Positions 61,641-64,000 of a DNA stretch of 64,000 bases are shown here, piece after piece (the first letter of the stretch is position 1; each line of letters begins with the position of its first letter). The notes beneath the pieces were generated by a model. It was not told where the DNA came from and did no database searches. It was given only the letters and a program-made list of their open reading frames with translations. The DNA is taken from assembly GCA_005656395.1 (NCBI GenBank), contig SRSI01000022.1, forward strand, positions 1 to 64,000. Reading direction: 5' to 3'. Both the position numbers and the translations under genes were made by a program. Source of the stretch: Strongyloides papillosus (taxonomy: Eukaryota > Nematoda > Chromadorea > Rhabditida > Strongyloididae).

Positions 61641-61987
61641 GTACGGCTTTGCCTTACTTCATTGATTTGAAAGTTTTTTTAAAGCACGTTTTTTTGTAGA
61701 TTTCATTTTCTAGGATATAAGTTTTTTTCTTAATATCTGTTTACTACTTTCTATAAGTATGTTATGGAATACAAATAAAATACGAATAAGTATGTAAATC
61801 GTTTATAAACAACCGAGAAATGCCCGGCTATCATATGCTTTTTGTTTACTTTTATAGTAATCATATTTTAGATAAGAAATATATAAATACTTAAATAGTT
61901 TCTTGTTTTTAGTCTTGATTATTGATATTGTTGGTTTCTTCTTTTTATGTCAATCAACTTCCATTACAAGCAATCTAAGTGTTTAAA
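61641..61987. other. No gene seen
   Basis: AT-rich spacer. Confidence 0.5.
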
Positions 61988-62105
61988 GTAAATTTATAAA
62001 CAGATAAATTCCATGTATCTCTTTTTTCAAAGAGACAATAATTTATGAGTACACGTTTCTTATCAAACGCGAATTCGCTTCAGGAACATCTTGTGAATAC
62101 TAAAA
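61988..62105. repeat. Fragment of the 850-bp dispersed repeat, copy 3
   Basis: Matches the early part of 26891-27740 and 30686-31537 (cagataaattccatgtatct, cgaattcgcttcagga). Confidence 0.8.
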
Positions 62106-62129
62106 AAAATACCAACATATCAAATTTTA

Positions 62130-62577
62130 CCCAATGCATTGTAGATAGGGTCATCTTGTGCAGATCTGCACAAGCCGTATCTGTTCTAGACATAAAGATA
62201 TGTAAAAGATGACCGCAAATCTGCACAAGATAGTTTTAACTCAGGCAGATCTACACAAAATAATCTATCTACTATGCGCTGGGTAAATAAATCTCTTAAA
62301 ATACTATTATACTTTTTTTTCGCTTTGTTAATTTAAAAAAACAAATTTTTTTCAATTTTATGCTTTTTCTACTTTAAAAATTAAAAAATTGCTATCCTCA
62401 TAAGACTGTCATCTTGTGCAGATCTGCAAAAAAGAGACGTCCTGTAGAGATCTACAAAAGACAACATTATCTTACCTAGATCTGCAGAAGATAGCCTTTT
62501 CTTACGCAAATCTGCAGAAGATGGCCGTCTTATGCAGATTTGCACAAGAAAATCTGTCTACAATGCATTGGATTGTT
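62130..62577. repeat. Nested inverted repeats with iterated AGATCTGC motif
   Basis: Left end ccaatgcattgtagatag and right end its complement (62558-62577) bound a segment in which variants of tcttgtgcagatctgcacaa occur about ten times in both orientations. 62130-62286 is itself an inverted repeat (acccaatgcattgtagatag against ctactatgcgctgggt). No ORF. MITE-like. Confidence 0.7.
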
Positions 62578-62837
62578 AACTAAACATAACAAAAATCACA
62601 CATTTTCCATCCTCTTAGAAATTTTGATAATCTTAAAAGATTCATTTCCCGTTCTGTTAATTTTTAATATTTATTTTTTAATCATGCTTTTTTTGACACT
62701 TATCGCATTTGTCAAATATTATCATGAGTTACCGTTTTCTGCAAAATTTTGCATAAAAGGTTGAAAATATGGTCAATAAATGAAAAGAAGTTCACACCAA
62801 AAAATTATATAATCTAAAATTCTTACCTTTACTCGTC
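62578..62837. other. No gene seen
   Basis: AT-rich spacer. Confidence 0.5.
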
Positions 62838-64000
62838 TATAATAAAAAAAAATTTGTCTCTCTAATAAATCTTCTCAAATTCAACCGATTTTTATGAGTA
62901 AATAGTCAAAAGATGTGTTTTTTTTAACTAGAGAGGTTGGATTAGTTTCAAAACTTTTTGACTAGAATTTTGCCAAGTTATTCTTAAAAAACACACTTTT
63001 TTGACCCCTTTTTTGATATGATTTTGTTCAGAGAATAACTTTTTTCAAAGTTAATCAAATAATTTGATTAATATGTCATTTAAAAGGTACAATTCTAGAA
63101 TAGTTCGAAAACATAAAAATATTGAGATTGATTAATAATTGGTTGGGTTATGGTCAAAAGAGTGGTAACTATTTTGAAGAAAAGATTTAAAAGTTAAATA
63201 GCTATAACTTAGTCATAACTTGATGAAAACAAATAAAATAATATTTGTTTTTTAGATCTAAGTCTAACTAAAAAAAGAGTTTAACGAAGTTTATAGCTTA
63301 ACAAAAAGAGAAGTTATATTAATTTTAATGTCAACTTTTTCGCTTTTATTTCATTTTTTTACAAAAATCAACTTTGTCTTCAGCATAACTTTCCTCGAAC
63401 TTAATCAATTTTTATAATTAAATAGTCATTAGATGTATTTTTTTCTAACTTACTGGGAAAAAGGGTCTTTTAAAATATTGGTGTATAAAAAGCTATGTTA
63501 TTTTTAAAAAACAACACTTTTTTAGTCACTGTTTTGTGTAGTTATGTCTTTCAAAAAAAACTTTTGTAAAAGTAAGTGAAATGTTATGGCTTATGACTTT
63601 TTTGAATGTACAAGTCAGGAATAAAGGGGAAACACAGCAGCATTAAGATTTGTAAAAAATCGACCAAGTTATGGCTCAATAAGTGATGACTACTTTTTCG
63701 GTAAAAAATAAAGAGTTAAATAGCTATTACTTAATGGAAACTTCTTAAAATTAAGTAGCCATGCTTTCTTTTATATAAATTAAAGTCTAACTCTAAAAAT
63801 GAAACTATTTCGAAGTTTACAGCTTATAAATAAAACGATTTATACCAATTTTAGTGTCATTTTTCTTACTTTTTTTTTGCAAAAATCTATTTTGTTCCAG
63901 ACATAACTCTTTTTAAACTCGATCATTTATTATGATTAAATAGTCATTAGATGTATTTTTTCCTAACTTTAAGGGAAAAATAAGTCACAAACCTTTTAGT
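62838..64000. repeat. Second array of the about 520-bp repeat, running off the window
   Basis: Unit starts near 62858, 63384 and 63900 match those at 57835-58881 (tttgtctctct, ttagatgtatttttt, aagtttatagctt). At least 2.2 units; terminal inverted repeats of the parent element are not in the window on either side. Confidence 0.75.

Overview
This is a very AT-rich, gene-poor stretch of an animal nuclear genome, dense in transposons. The evidence for an animal is direct. Short introns with GTAAGT-type donors and TTTTAG acceptors restore reading frames around 29.07 kb and 45.42 kb. The tRNAs are eukaryotic and include an intron-containing tRNA-Leu(CAA)-like gene. Mariner, Merlin, CACTA-like and Ty3/gypsy elements are present. 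Fragments of a HELQ helicase, a SAC1 phosphoinositide phosphatase, an F-box protein and a homeobox-like protein can be recognised. A nematode or another small AT-rich invertebrate is plausible, but the sequence alone does not settle it.

Layout. 0-6 kb: tail of a plus-strand retroelement, then minus-strand gypsy-type element A, cut off inside RT. 6-11.4 kb: five tRNA genes in AT-rich, partly duplicated sequence, plus a dead mariner. 11.6-13.0 kb: foldback element FB1, inserted in a retroelement gag/protease (element D). 14-15.6 kb: F-box pseudogene. 16.35-26.3 kb: gypsy-type element B with 213-bp LTRs. 26.3-31.5 kb: integrase fragment and a CACTA-like transposase pseudogene between 850-bp direct repeats. 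33.3-35.2 kb: nested inverted-repeat elements. 36.3-40.2 kb: compact LTR element C with 103-bp LTRs. 42-46 kb: SAC1 pseudogene, Merlin-type transposase and homeobox-like pseudogene. 46.07-48.65 kb: very young LTR element E. 49-54.7 kb: unrecognised lysine-rich gene remnant and HELQ fragment, cut by FB2. 54.7-56.5 kb: mariner and MITE remnants. 57.6-64 kb: inverted-repeat elements carrying about 520-bp tandem repeats, and a small membrane-protein ORF.

Main points of interest. (1) Element B, and in a different form element A, encode a long segment with hydrophobic membrane-type helices between Gag and protease, a place where retroelements do not normally carry one. (2) Element E has identical LTRs and a perfect 5-bp target duplication. 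Its single intact ORF joins Gag directly to an integrase-like domain with no protease, RT or RNase H. (3) Otherwise well-preserved reading frames are broken unusually often by TAG rather than TAA. One TAG (SAC1) sits at an invariant glutamine, which raises the testable possibility of UAG recoding or readthrough. No functional single-copy host gene is clearly intact in the window.
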